Assembly: GCF_000428485.1 (NCBI RefSeq)
Contig: NZ_AUAA01000008.1
Span: forward strand, 59,232-123,231
Length of the DNA: 64,000 nucleotides
Reading direction: 5' to 3'
Source: Epilithonimonas tenax DSM 16811
Lineage (GTDB): Bacteria > Bacteroidota > Bacteroidia > Flavobacteriales > Weeksellaceae
In this document: piece by piece, positions 36,962 through 45,600 of the stretch
Numbering within the stretch: the first letter of the stretch is position 1
How the letters are laid out: each line of letters opens with the position of its first letter
The notes under the pieces: generated by a model
What the model saw: only the letters and a program-made list of their open reading frames with translations
Told to the model about the DNA's origin: nothing
The model's database searches: none
Translations under genes and position numbers: made by a program

Positions 36962-36995
36962 GCTAGATGTGAGATTAGAAGTTAGATTTTAACTA
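36962..36995 (+). repeat. Low-complexity TTAGA-type tract
   Basis: CTAGATGTGAGATTAGAAGTTAGATTTTAA-type sequence. Similar tracts occur at 29837-29880 (same strand), at 44404-44432 (opposite strand) and, weaker, at 54637-54668. They look like a dispersed short intergenic sequence. Confidence 0.4.
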
Positions 36996-37050
36996 ATTCT
37001 GACTTTGCATCTGTTTTTATTTGTAATTTTATTCTCAAACAATATTACAA

Positions 37051-37644
37051 ATGGCTGAGATTTTACCTTACTTACTGAGCACTTTTATCGGAATTGGATT
37101 GGCTGCGGCTTCTGGTTTCCGGGTTTTTCTACCCTTATTTGCTGTGAGTCTTGCTTCTTATTTGGGATTGATACCAATGAGTGACAACTTCGAATGGCTT
37201 TCCGGATTAGCAACTCTTATTACCACTGGCGTTGCCACGGTAATAGAGATTCTGGCTTATTATATTCCTGTCGTTGACAACTTCCTTGATACATTATCTA
37301 TTCCTTTGGCGACGATTGCTGGATCTGTTTTATTTGCCAGTCAGTTTATGGAATTGGGAACTTTTCCACAATGGGCTTTGGCATTGATTGCTGGTGGCGG
37401 AACGGCTGCGACGATAGCATCAGGCTTTGCAGGAACACGAGCCGCGTCCACAGCCACCACTGGCGGAATAGGGAATAATGTGGTTGCGACTACTGAAACA
37501 ATGGGTGCTGGACTGATGTCTGTACTATCTATCTTTCTGCCTGTGATTGCTTTTATATTCGCTATTGCATTAATTGTTCTCGTTTTGTTTTTTGGAAGGA
37601 GACTTTGGCGGAAGATGAAAACGCAGAATTCTGGCATATTTTAA
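37051..37644 (+). CDS. DUF4126 membrane protein
   Basis: A 197-residue polytopic membrane protein with about five hydrophobic segments. The N-terminal GIGLAAASGFRVFLPLF (about 16-32) and the later FAGTRAASTATTGGIGN (about 128-144) are typical of DUF4126. No function is known for the family. It stands alone and ends at a strong shared terminator. Confidence 0.88.
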   Translation: MAEILPYLLSTFIGIGLAAASGFRVFLPLFAVSLASYLGLIPMSDNFEWLSGLATLITTGVATVIEILAYYIPVVDNFLDTLSIPLATIAGSVLFASQFMELGTFPQWALALIAGGGTAATIASGFAGTRAASTATTGGIGNNVVATTETMGAGLMSVLSIFLPVIAFIFAIALIVLVLFFGRRLWRKMKTQNSGIF

Positions 37645-37645
37645 A

Positions 37646-37678
37646 ACAGAAAAGACCGCGAGTGGCGGTCTTTTCTGT
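37646..37678. terminator. Bidirectional terminator
   Basis: A 14-bp perfect stem ACAGAAAAGACCGC/GCGGTCTTTTCTGT (37646-37659 with 37665-37678) around a 5-base loop, between the convergent DUF4126 and DUF5689 genes. Confidence 0.92.
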
Positions 37679-37695
37679 ACTTATTTTAATAGTGA

Positions 37696-39126
37696 TTACT
37701 CTATTTTAATATTGTCTATCTGTAAGTCATAAACTCCAGCAGAACCTGTTTTGATGGCAAACATATCTTTACCAGAAGCTAAGTTAATACCCGTAACACC
37801 TACGAGGTTTATTTCAATCAATTTCCATTCGCCGTTGGTATTGATAGATCCTGTATATTGATTGGCATCTGCAACGTTCAGTATCGTGCTGTTTGTAAAC
37901 ACGCCTAGGTTATAGGTGTAGTAAGCCGGTGTTCCTGTTGTTTTATAAACATTAAATGAAAGTGACTTACCTGTTGCTGTTCCCTTGATATACATCGTAA
38001 TTCTTTTTGGATTAGTAGGTAAACCGGCTGCTGCTGTGGAGGTAAATACATAGTCATTGGCCGTTGGCGTTCCTTTAAGCTGTAAAGAGTTCGTTCCATT
38101 GAATCCAAGTCCTACACCTTGCGTTGCATAAGGTTTTAAACCAAAATTATTAACACTAGAGATGAAAGTAGCCCAATTTTCAAAGTCAGAACCTGGGAAA
38201 AGATTGACTGCAGTAGTAGAAGGGTTTTCTGGTCCTCCTGGATTTCCAGGTGTTGTAGCAAATCGATCTTTTGTGAAATTAACGTCGTTGGTATTTCTGA
38301 TTAACATTTGGAAATTAGCATTATATCGACTAACAACAAAAGTCAAGTCTCCACTTTTCACTGGAACTAGAGTAGATCCGAAGGTAGAGAAGCCAGAGTT
38401 TCTAATAATGGTTGTGTTACCGTTTTTACCTTCAATATTTCTGTCTGTATCTTGTCCCACTCCGGCAACGTAGTTGATATATGCAGGCGGTTTTGTAGGA
38501 TCATCTAATGTAAATTGAACATCAGAAACCTGAACTAGGGTGTTGATGTATTTTTCTGCTTTTGCGGCATTCAAGTTGGCCAATTTTGTAGGAACAAGGG
38601 TTGCAACATCCAGTCCATTGCTTCCATTACATACGCCCGCAAGATATCTTGTCAAAAGAATGCTTGGAATTCTGCCGATAGCATAGGTAGGATCTAGAGA
38701 TCCTATTTTGATGGTTCCTCTGTCCCATCCAACAACCAATCCGTTTGCTTTGATACGCACGTGTGCTCCTACAGGAAAATCTGCGTAGTTCGAAGCTTTA
38801 TCAACTTCCATTTGCAAACCAATGGTTGGATTTTCGGTTTTATCTTGGAATGAGATTGTTTTGTAAAAATTACCACTCTCATCGGAAGATACAATATAGC
38901 CATCAAAGATCACAGGTGCTCCAGTAGCAGGAACTTTGTAGGTACTGCCAGTGGCCGCTGCAGGAGCTAATGCTGCAAATGCTGCCATCGTAGTTGTAGG
39001 TGTGTCAAACCTATTGTTACAAGTGATTTCTGGCGTATTCCAGTCATCATCTTTGACGCACGAAGTCAAGGTTACTGCAACAATTGCAGAAAAAACCAAT
39101 GTTTTGATTGTAGTATATGTTTTCAT
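37696..39126 (-). CDS. DUF5689 lipoprotein with C-terminal beta-sandwich
   Basis: A 476-residue surface or periplasmic lipoprotein (lipobox TSC, Cys23). The DUF5689 domain is about 50-285: VIFDGYIVSSDESGNFYKTISFQDKT is its OB-fold-like start, here near 69. The last 180 residues (FPGSDFENWATF onward) form a carbohydrate-binding-like jelly roll ending in LQIDNIKIE. DUF5689 proteins regularly stand next to a TonB receptor and an exported endonuclease/exonuclease/phosphatase protein, as here. It would hold or pass a ligand to the receptor; the ligand is unknown. It lies 12 bases after the receptor gene. Confidence 0.87.
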   Translation of the reverse strand: MKTYTTIKTLVFSAIVAVTLTSCVKDDDWNTPEITCNNRFDTPTTTMAAFAALAPAAATGSTYKVPATGAPVIFDGYIVSSDESGNFYKTISFQDKTENPTIGLQMEVDKASNYADFPVGAHVRIKANGLVVGWDRGTIKIGSLDPTYAIGRIPSILLTRYLAGVCNGSNGLDVATLVPTKLANLNAAKAEKYINTLVQVSDVQFTLDDPTKPPAYINYVAGVGQDTDRNIEGKNGNTTIIRNSGFSTFGSTLVPVKSGDLTFVVSRYNANFQMLIRNTNDVNFTKDRFATTPGNPGGPENPSTTAVNLFPGSDFENWATFISSVNNFGLKPYATQGVGLGFNGTNSLQLKGTPTANDYVFTSTAAAGLPTNPKRITMYIKGTATGKSLSFNVYKTTGTPAYYTYNLGVFTNSTILNVADANQYTGSINTNGEWKLIEINLVGVTGINLASGKDMFAIKTGSAGVYDLQIDNIKIE

Positions 39127-39138
39127 TATTTTAAATTT

Positions 39139-42018
39139 TTAAAATCTTACTTGTAAATTTACGAAATAGGAACGCCCTTGTGTATACCAATACTTCGGAC
39201 CAAATAGTGTTTGACTTCTATTAAAATCTTCCTGGAAACCATCAAACTTAACATTTCTAGTTTGTTCGAAACCTCCTGTAATATATTTAGTATTGTCAAA
39301 AATATTATTTACACTCGCTGAGATTAATAAATAATATTTGCCAATCAACCAAGACTTACCAACGTTTGCATTAATGAAATATGCAGCTGGCAATTTATTT
39401 GGTGCCAATAATCTTCTCAATTCTGCATCATCCGCACCTACATAAGGCGTACCGGAGTTGCTGTTCTGTAGAAAACTCTGTGATCTTAGCAAAGCGGAAG
39501 GATCCAGGTAGTTGTTGTCCAGGTAGTTCCAGTTTGCTCCAACCCACCAGTATTTTGGAGAGCTGTATCTGAATCCCGCAGAGAATGCCATCTGAGGTGT
39601 TCCTCCTTGTTTGTAATCTTTGAGATTCGATTTCCCGAAATCTACAAAAGACTGTCCGTTTCCAAAAACCCCGATCGCATCAGATGCAAAGTAAACATTC
39701 GGATCGTTGCGATACGTGTATTGTCCGTAGCTGGCAACACCTTGTAAAGATAGAGTTGGTAACAATTTATAATCTACTCCAAGTTCTGCCCCGATATTTC
39801 TTTTCTCAACATTAGACATTACCTGAGTTACAAAAGCACTCTGTATATACTGTCCGCCCGTGTTACTATCTGTGGTACCTCCAGTTATAGAATTGTCAAT
39901 CTGAATACCATCTGCAAAGAATCTCTGAACACTTGTTTCGTTTTGAGTATCAATCAAATAGACGGAAGCTCTGATTTTGAACAGTGGCGAATTGATGACA
40001 TAACTCAAATCATTGGCGTTAACAACCGTATTTTTGATATTAGGAGCAATAGATGCGTTAAGTCTAGGATTGATGAAAAGATCCTCTAGATATGGTGCTT
40101 GAGAAAAGAAAGAACCATTATAAACCAAGAAGTTTCTTCCATTGATTTTATAAATAATCTGACCTTTCAGCCCAAAATTCCAGAAGTCAAAATCCTTACT
40201 TTTTCCGAATGAGTCCTTGTAGAGATAATGCTTGAATAATCCTTCTCTGCTGGAAGTTGAGTAACCTGCAAGACCTGATACAAACACATCAAATTTACCT
40301 TCTGAGAATTTGAAACCAGGATTTACTTTTACTTCCTGCCTTCTGAAGATATAGTTATACAGCAATCGATCGCCTTCTTTTTTAGCAATATCCGTTTCTC
40401 CTTCATTGTATAATGCAGAAGTACCAGGATTATTAGTTGCTGCAAAAGGATCTCTATTGAGTACAAAATCTGCTCCTAGTAGATCATTCACCTCTCTGTA
40501 AAGCTCAGATCTGTAGTTCTGATATGAGATGTTCAACATGAACTTGGACTTGTCTGTAAAATTATAGGTGTAGTGCGTTGCCGCGTTCCAAATCTTATCG
40601 TCGCTTACGTCATTAACCTGATAATAAAGTGCTCTTTTGCCCGTTACACCATATTGCGAAATAGGAGCCTGTCCCTTATTTGCTGCATAGAGTCTGTTCC
40701 AGTTGATTTGCGTTACATTTGGGTCGCCATTTTGCCAAGCCGCTTTTGAGGTCTGGTAAGCATCTCCTGCTGCAAGATAATTGTTGGAATTAGGATCCCA
40801 GACGAATGCCTCGGGATTCAAAGATCCGAAATAACTTGGAAGGTTTCTGTAATAGGTAGGGGAAGGATTTGGTACACTTTGCCAATCTAGCCTAGATCCT
40901 TTGTCTTTACCAAACTGGTAAGAAACGGAAGTCCATAGATTGGAATTTTTATTGATCTTCAGAAAATCCTGTAATTGGAAAAGAGGTTGAAATGTTTTTC
41001 TAACTCTTTCATTCCTTTTTTCACCATCTTGCCAACCCCAGTAAGAATTGTAATGTACACCTCTGTAATCGTAAACTTCTTGTGTGTTTGGACTAGAAGT
41101 GGATCTTCTCGTAGGTGCTGCAAAAGCGTTGAAAGTAATGGTGTGTCTGTCGCTGATTTTTTTCTCGACACCCAAGTAGGTTCCATAAGCATCATAGAAA
41201 GTACCTTCTTGGATCCCTTCTTCTGCCCATCTTTTTGCTCCCATTAATGTGAAAGCCCATCCGCTTTTTGACATCCCAGACGTGTATCTCAAAGAGACTC
41301 TTTGTCTGTAATTTCTATTGGTAATAGAATAAACCGCCTGGAAGCCTTTTCTGTACTCGCTGGCTTTTGTGTTTTTATAAACCACACCGCTAGATCCTCC
41401 AAATGCATACTCTGATGGAGAATGGTTGGAAGCAATCTCCGGGTATCTTACAATTTCATTAAGACCGCCCCAGTTAGAAAAATCTACATTGCCATTATCA
41501 GATTTTACCATAGAAACACCATTCAGCATGTTTTCAGAAGTTCTTCCGTCTACACCTCTCGGTCGGAACCAATAGGCACCTAGGTCAAAACTTGCAATTC
41601 TGTTGAAAACATCCTGAGAAGATTGTAATAATCCAACTGTTGAAGATTGGCCTCCGCCTTCTTCATCGCCATTGTCTAGGATTGCAAGCCCTTGATCAGC
41701 ACCGGTTAATGAAGAATAAAGGGTAATGACCCCCAAGTCTTTTCTTTTCTCTGTGGTGATATCAAATTCCAAAGTTTTCGTTTCGAAATTGGATTTTGAT
41801 ACCACAATCTGATAATGTCCGGTTTTCAAATCTACAAACTGGAAATATCCAATTTTGTCTGCCGAAACACCATTACCTTCTCCTTTTAGATCTACTTGTG
41901 CTTTCTCGATAGGTTTCCCATCAGCATCTTTCAGGTATGCAAAAACCGTAGTCTGCGCATAATAAAATGATGCTGGAAGCATTGTGAATAAGGAGATTAA
42001 TGATAGTTTTTTAATCAT
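39139..42018 (-). CDS. TonB-dependent receptor with carboxypeptidase-like domain
   Basis: A 959-residue outer membrane receptor. A signal peptide ends at YYAQ (21). A carboxypeptidase-D regulatory-like domain (about 24-105) is followed by a plug with the conserved NGVSMVKSD region near 168 and VYKNTKASEYRKGF near 213, and a long barrel ending with an aromatic RF. This is the Oar-like group rather than SusC. It is cotranscribed with the DUF5689 lipoprotein and divergent from the nuclease. A TACATTTG -7 box lies at 42085-42078 on the minus strand, 60 bases before the start; no good TTG was seen. Confidence 0.93.
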   Translation of the reverse strand: MIKKLSLISLFTMLPASFYYAQTTVFAYLKDADGKPIEKAQVDLKGEGNGVSADKIGYFQFVDLKTGHYQIVVSKSNFETKTLEFDITTEKRKDLGVITLYSSLTGADQGLAILDNGDEEGGGQSSTVGLLQSSQDVFNRIASFDLGAYWFRPRGVDGRTSENMLNGVSMVKSDNGNVDFSNWGGLNEIVRYPEIASNHSPSEYAFGGSSGVVYKNTKASEYRKGFQAVYSITNRNYRQRVSLRYTSGMSKSGWAFTLMGAKRWAEEGIQEGTFYDAYGTYLGVEKKISDRHTITFNAFAAPTRRSTSSPNTQEVYDYRGVHYNSYWGWQDGEKRNERVRKTFQPLFQLQDFLKINKNSNLWTSVSYQFGKDKGSRLDWQSVPNPSPTYYRNLPSYFGSLNPEAFVWDPNSNNYLAAGDAYQTSKAAWQNGDPNVTQINWNRLYAANKGQAPISQYGVTGKRALYYQVNDVSDDKIWNAATHYTYNFTDKSKFMLNISYQNYRSELYREVNDLLGADFVLNRDPFAATNNPGTSALYNEGETDIAKKEGDRLLYNYIFRRQEVKVNPGFKFSEGKFDVFVSGLAGYSTSSREGLFKHYLYKDSFGKSKDFDFWNFGLKGQIIYKINGRNFLVYNGSFFSQAPYLEDLFINPRLNASIAPNIKNTVVNANDLSYVINSPLFKIRASVYLIDTQNETSVQRFFADGIQIDNSITGGTTDSNTGGQYIQSAFVTQVMSNVEKRNIGAELGVDYKLLPTLSLQGVASYGQYTYRNDPNVYFASDAIGVFGNGQSFVDFGKSNLKDYKQGGTPQMAFSAGFRYSSPKYWWVGANWNYLDNNYLDPSALLRSQSFLQNSNSGTPYVGADDAELRRLLAPNKLPAAYFINANVGKSWLIGKYYLLISASVNNIFDNTKYITGGFEQTRNVKFDGFQEDFNRSQTLFGPKYWYTQGRSYFVNLQVRF

Positions 42019-42190
42019 AAATCAATTAGGTTTTGTTTGCTCTTTTTTCTAATATACAGTCCGTTATACACGGAAGGCAAATGTAAATAAATTTTAGATA
42101 ATTAATACTTTTTAACATTTTATTTATTTTAACAAATTATCAATTATTTGCAACATCACTGCTCATCAATAAAAACTTATCATTTTTATT

Positions 42191-42219
42191 TTGCGACAAT
42201 CCAAAAAAAATTACTTTTG
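42191..42219 (+). promoter_or_regulatory. Promoter of the exported nuclease gene
   Basis: TTG (42191-42193), an 18-base spacer and TACTTTTG (42212-42219) match the Bacteroidota consensus TTG-N17-23-TAnnTTTG. The start codon is 107 bases downstream, leaving a leader of about 100 bases that contains a small open frame and a GC stem. Confidence 0.7.
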
Positions 42220-42238
42220 TACCCTACATGTTTTATTT

Positions 42239-42298
42239 ATGAAACCGCCCTGTTTTGCAAAAATCGAACCTTATTTGGAACTGTCGGCGGTGCCATAA
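42239..42298 (+). other. Possible leader peptide frame and stem in the nuclease 5' leader
   Basis: An ATG at 42239 opens 19 codons (MKPPCFAKIEPYLELSAVP) before TAA at 42296. The arms ACCGCC (42244-42249) and GGCGGT (42286-42291) can pair across it, with a TTTTGCAAAA palindrome inside. Whether it is translated or regulatory is unknown. Low confidence. Confidence 0.25.
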
Positions 42299-42326
42299 GA
42301 CTATAAAAAAACAATAAAATTTGCTT

Positions 42327-43532
42327 ATGAAAAATATTTTACGCTTGATTACTATTCTTAGTATCTCCTTAGTAGCTGCACAACAAAAAAAGCAAGTGCG
42401 TGCTGCTACCGTAGGATTTCTGAATGTTGAAAACCTGTGGGACACCGTTCGATCCGCTGATTATATAGATGGGACAAAGGATATCAGCAACCCTGCTTTC
42501 CACAGAAGTGTGCCATTGGACTCTATCAAATATCTGGAGGTTACAGAAAAAGATTATGCAGGCCCTTGGAACGACGAAGCTCTTAAAGGTAAAAAAGTGG
42601 TAAGAATCCAAGGTGGTTCTGAGGAGTTCACCCCGAAAAGTAGCAAAAACTACGATGATAAGATCTATAAACAAAAACTGGCAAACGAGGCAAAAGTCAT
42701 CTCAGAAATGGGAAGAGCTTACACCAACACGGCGCCTGTGGTGATCGGTTTGATAGAAGTAGAAAACCGTCAGGTGATGGAAGATCTTGTAAAAGAACCG
42801 GCCCTTGCAAAATATGATTACGGCGTTGTTCATTATAATTCTTATGATTACAGAGGTATAGATGTGGGCTTCATCTATCAGAAAAGAAGATTTTCCCCAT
42901 CCAAATCTTGGAAAAAAGAAGTGAAGATCTTTGGAAGCGAAGGAAAAAGAGAGTACACCAGAGACATTGTGGTAATGACAGGTTTTCTAGACAACGAGAA
43001 AGTCGCATTTTTTATCAATCACTGGCCATCCAGAAGAGGTGGAGAAGCCGCTTCACTACCAAAACGTAACGCTGCTGCTGCAACATTGAAGCAAGTGATG
43101 GACAGCGTAAAAGCCTTAGATCCTTCTACCAAAATGTTTGCAATGGGAGATTTCAATGATGATCCCGTGAGCCCAAGTTTGAAAAACTACCTGAAAGCTG
43201 TAGGTAACCCAAAAGATCTTTCAGAAGAAAACCATTACCTGAATCTGATGTATCCTTTATATAAAAATGGTGTAGCATCTCTGGCCTACCAGGATTCGCC
43301 CAACCTGTTTGATCAGATCATCGTTTCGTCCAACTTATATGCACCAAAAAAAGAAGTAAGAAAAGATTACACCGTTTTCAAAGCAGAGGTATATGCGCCG
43401 GCTTATCTCATTACAAAAGAAGGCAATTTCAAAGGATATCCGTTCCGTTCTTGGAGTGGCGACCAGTTCACTGGCGGTTATTCCGATCACTTTCCGGCAT
43501 TTGTTGTCTTGCAAAAAGACCCAACACCTTAA
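42327..43532 (+). CDS. Exported endonuclease/exonuclease/phosphatase family protein
   Basis: A 401-residue protein with a signal peptide (to about VAAQQ, 20) from the ATG at 42327. The DNase I-like fold is shown by FLNVENLWDT (31-40), GLIEVENR (141-148, metal-binding E144), NHWPSRRGG (231-239, H232), MGDFNDDP (273-280, D275 and N277) and a terminal SDH (386-388, D387-H388). Catalytic residues are complete. It probably cuts nucleic acids or phosphoesters outside the cytoplasm. It is divergent from the receptor/DUF5689 pair, suggesting one nutrient system, possibly extracellular DNA or phosphate recovery. Confidence 0.9.
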   Translation: MKNILRLITILSISLVAAQQKKQVRAATVGFLNVENLWDTVRSADYIDGTKDISNPAFHRSVPLDSIKYLEVTEKDYAGPWNDEALKGKKVVRIQGGSEEFTPKSSKNYDDKIYKQKLANEAKVISEMGRAYTNTAPVVIGLIEVENRQVMEDLVKEPALAKYDYGVVHYNSYDYRGIDVGFIYQKRRFSPSKSWKKEVKIFGSEGKREYTRDIVVMTGFLDNEKVAFFINHWPSRRGGEAASLPKRNAAAATLKQVMDSVKALDPSTKMFAMGDFNDDPVSPSLKNYLKAVGNPKDLSEENHYLNLMYPLYKNGVASLAYQDSPNLFDQIIVSSNLYAPKKEVRKDYTVFKAEVYAPAYLITKEGNFKGYPFRSWSGDQFTGGYSDHFPAFVVLQKDPTP

Positions 43533-43549
43533 TACCATTTATTTAATAT

Positions 43550-43584
43550 ATAAACCGTTTCAAATTTTTGGAACGGTTTTTTTT
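43550..43584 (+). terminator. Probable terminator of the nuclease gene
   Basis: AAACCGTTtC and GgAACGGTTT form a stem with a small internal mismatch around CAAATTTTTG, followed by a run of T. It lies 18 bases after the stop codon. Confidence 0.75.
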
Positions 43585-43654
43585 GTTGAATCAAGGTTGT
43601 ATTTTTTAGAGCAGCTATTTGACTTTGTCGAAACTGCTTTTTGAAAATGGATAT

Positions 43655-43790
43655 GCCCGCTTTTCCGCCTGTAGTTGATCCTGAGCTGAGCGAAGTGGAA
43701 GGGTTTTCGCTCATTTTTCGCCACAGCTTTCCCTTAAAAAAAATGAACTCTACCCAGCTCGGGCTGCGAGAGATTCGACTTTCAAAGCCC
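43655..43790 (-). repeat. Structured intergenic repeat, copy C
   Basis: On the minus strand: GCAGCCCGAGCTGGGTAGAG, a middle part whose AAGGG and CCCTT arms can pair, then ACTACAGGCGGAAAAGCGGGC. GCCCG and CGGGC close the structure. The inner part holds GAGCTGAGCGAAGTGGAAGG on the plus strand, related to the inverted repeat at 29516-29591, so one repeat may have inserted into another. Confidence 0.55.
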
Positions 43791-43912
43791 AGTTTTAAAA
43801 TAACTTACGTAACTTAGACATTCTCAGACTTTACAAATTAGTTTCGGTAAGAATATGCTGAATTTAGAACATTAGTAAAAAAAATTAAAATACCAATAAA
43901 CATATCTTGACC

Positions 43913-44338
43913 ATGAAAAATATAATCGCCATCGCCATATTTTCTGCCTTCACGTGGTCCTGCGCAACAAGCTCAAAACAGCCAGCAGTAGACCAAAAAC
44001 CAGCCATCGCTGCCCAAAAGAAGGCAGACTCTGCTGACGAGTGGGAAGTTACCGTTTTCGATGCTGGGTATGAGACCTTTGTTGCAACAAGAGTGCAACC
44101 CATATCGATGTTTACAGAAAGCAGCCTGAAAGCCAGGAATGTGATTTTGGTTAACGAGTGGAATTCCAGATTCTATGCCGGAATCAACCGTAATTTTTAC
44201 GAAGTCGCTATAGATTATGATCCTTCGGAAAAATACGGCTTGGATTTCGAATACAGGATGTACCAATTCTTTGCCTATTGTAATTGGAAGTACGGCATCC
44301 AATTCACCGGATTACGTGGCATTGATAAAGTTAAATAG
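43913..44338 (+). CDS. DUF6146 lipoprotein
   Basis: A 141-residue lipoprotein from the ATG at 43913 (lipobox TWSC). An alanine- and lysine-rich linker is followed by the conserved part: VFDAGYETFVATRVQP, NVILVNEWNSRFYAGINR, and YEVAIDYDPSEKYGLDFEYRMYQFFAYC. This matches DUF6146 of Flavobacteriia, whose role is not known. It stands alone with its own terminator. Confidence 0.8.
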   Translation: MKNIIAIAIFSAFTWSCATSSKQPAVDQKPAIAAQKKADSADEWEVTVFDAGYETFVATRVQPISMFTESSLKARNVILVNEWNSRFYAGINRNFYEVAIDYDPSEKYGLDFEYRMYQFFAYCNWKYGIQFTGLRGIDKVK

Positions 44339-44339
44339 T

Positions 44340-44373
44340 AAAAGGTTCAATGAGAATTTTCATTGAACCTTTT
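44340..44373. terminator. Bidirectional terminator between DUF6146 gene and prfA
   Basis: A 14-bp perfect stem AAAAGGTTCAATGA/TCATTGAACCTTTT (44340-44353 with 44360-44373) around a 6-base loop, between convergent genes. Confidence 0.9.
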
Positions 44374-44428
44374 ACCTGTCATTTCAAATTAAATGTGTTG
44401 ATTTAATTTCTAACGTCTAAAATCTAAA

Positions 44429-45517
44429 TTAAGAGATGCCTTCTTCCTCTCCTTTTAGCTTTTCAGCATTTTCTGCCATGATGACCGCGTCTATCATTTC
44501 AGAAATATCACCATTCATGTAAGCATCCAAATTGTACATAGACTTGTTGATCCTGTGATCTGTGACCCTTCCTTGTGGGTAATTGTATGTTTTGATCTTT
44601 GCAGAACGGTCACCTGTAGAAACCATCGATTTACGTTGAGCCGCAATATCACCAACAGATTTTTGAACTTCGATATCATATAACTTGGTTCGCAGCATTT
44701 CCATCGCCAACTCTCTGTTTGCCAACTGAGAACGTGCCTGCTGACAAACAACGACCATCCCGGATGGTTTGTGTGTCAACTGGACTTTTGTTTCTACCTT
44801 GTTGACGTTTTGTCCACCAGCACCTCCGGAACGGGAGGTTTGCATCTCGATATCTGCGGGATTCAGTTCAAAATCAATTTCTTCTGCTTCCGGCAAAACA
44901 GCAATCGTAATAGCCGATGTATGCACACGTCCCTGAGATTCTGTTTCCGGAACACGCTGAACACGGTGAACGCCGGATTCAAATTTCATAATCCCATAAA
45001 CGCCTTCGCCTTCCACTTTCAGGATCAGTTCTTTGTAGCCCTTTGTAGATTCGCTAGAATCTGTGATCTCGTGCTTCCATCCTTTGGTTTTGAAATACAT
45101 CGCATAGGCTCTGTAAACGTCTTCTACAAAAATCGCCGCTTCATCACCACCAGTTCCTGCACGAAGTTCGACAATGACGTTTTTGTCATCGGTAGGGTCT
45201 TTCGGGATCAGGAGAAACTTTAGCTGTTCTTCAAATTCTGGAAGTTTATCCATGGCTTCATACTTCTCCTGCTTGGCCATTTCTACGAATTCTTTGTCAG
45301 AACCGTCTGCTATGATCTCGTCAGATTCTGCAATCGTATCAAGGGCACCTTTGTATAAATCAAATACTTTGACAATCTTTCCCAGATCGCTGTATTCTTT
45401 GTTGAGTGTGGAATATCTTTTTTGGTCCGTGATCACATCTGGCTGGATGATGAGTTCTGCAACCTCATTATATCGTTGTTTTATCGCTTCCAATTTTGGA
45501 ATTAATGACTTAGACAT
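44429..45517 (-). CDS. prfA: Peptide chain release factor 1
   Basis: A 362-residue release factor that reads UAA and UAG. The catalytic GGQ is at 234-236 in [13 protein letters not shown]. The codon-reading P-x-T motif is P190-E-T192 in [13 protein letters not shown], which marks RF1 rather than RF2 (SPF). Length is normal. hemA or prmC, its usual partners in other phyla, are not adjacent. Confidence 0.97.
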   Translation of the reverse strand: MSKSLIPKLEAIKQRYNEVAELIIQPDVITDQKRYSTLNKEYSDLGKIVKVFDLYKGALDTIAESDEIIADGSDKEFVEMAKQEKYEAMDKLPEFEEQLKFLLIPKDPTDDKNVIVELRAGTGGDEAAIFVEDVYRAYAMYFKTKGWKHEITDSSESTKGYKELILKVEGEGVYGIMKFESGVHRVQRVPETESQGRVHTSAITIAVLPEAEEIDFELNPADIEMQTSRSGGAGGQNVNKVETKVQLTHKPSGMVVVCQQARSQLANRELAMEMLRTKLYDIEVQKSVGDIAAQRKSMVSTGDRSAKIKTYNYPQGRVTDHRINKSMYNLDAYMNGDISEMIDAVIMAENAEKLKGEEEGIS

Positions 45518-45534
45518 ATAAAAATTTTAAAGTG

Positions 45535-45569
45535 CAAAGATAGCTTTTTGATATTATTAATGTAAACAA
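45535..45569 (-). promoter_or_regulatory. Probable prfA promoter
   Basis: Minus-strand TATCTTTG (45542-45535) matches TAnnTTTG; TTTG with its TTG at 45569-45567 lies 24 bases upstream. The start codon is 17 bases downstream of the -7 box. Confidence 0.55.
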
Positions 45570-45600
45570 ACTGTTATCAGCTTTTCAGTGAGTCAAAAAA

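Larger units (their letters stand above)
43533..43912. other. Intergenic region with structured repeat
   Basis: A 380-base gap. It starts with AAACCGTTTCAAATTTTTGGAACGGTTTTTTTT (43551 onward), whose arms AAACCGTTtc and GAACGGTTT pair and end in a T-run: a probable terminator of the nuclease gene. Copy C of the structured repeat fills 43655-43790. The last 120 bases are AT-rich and hold no clear promoter. Confidence 0.6.
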
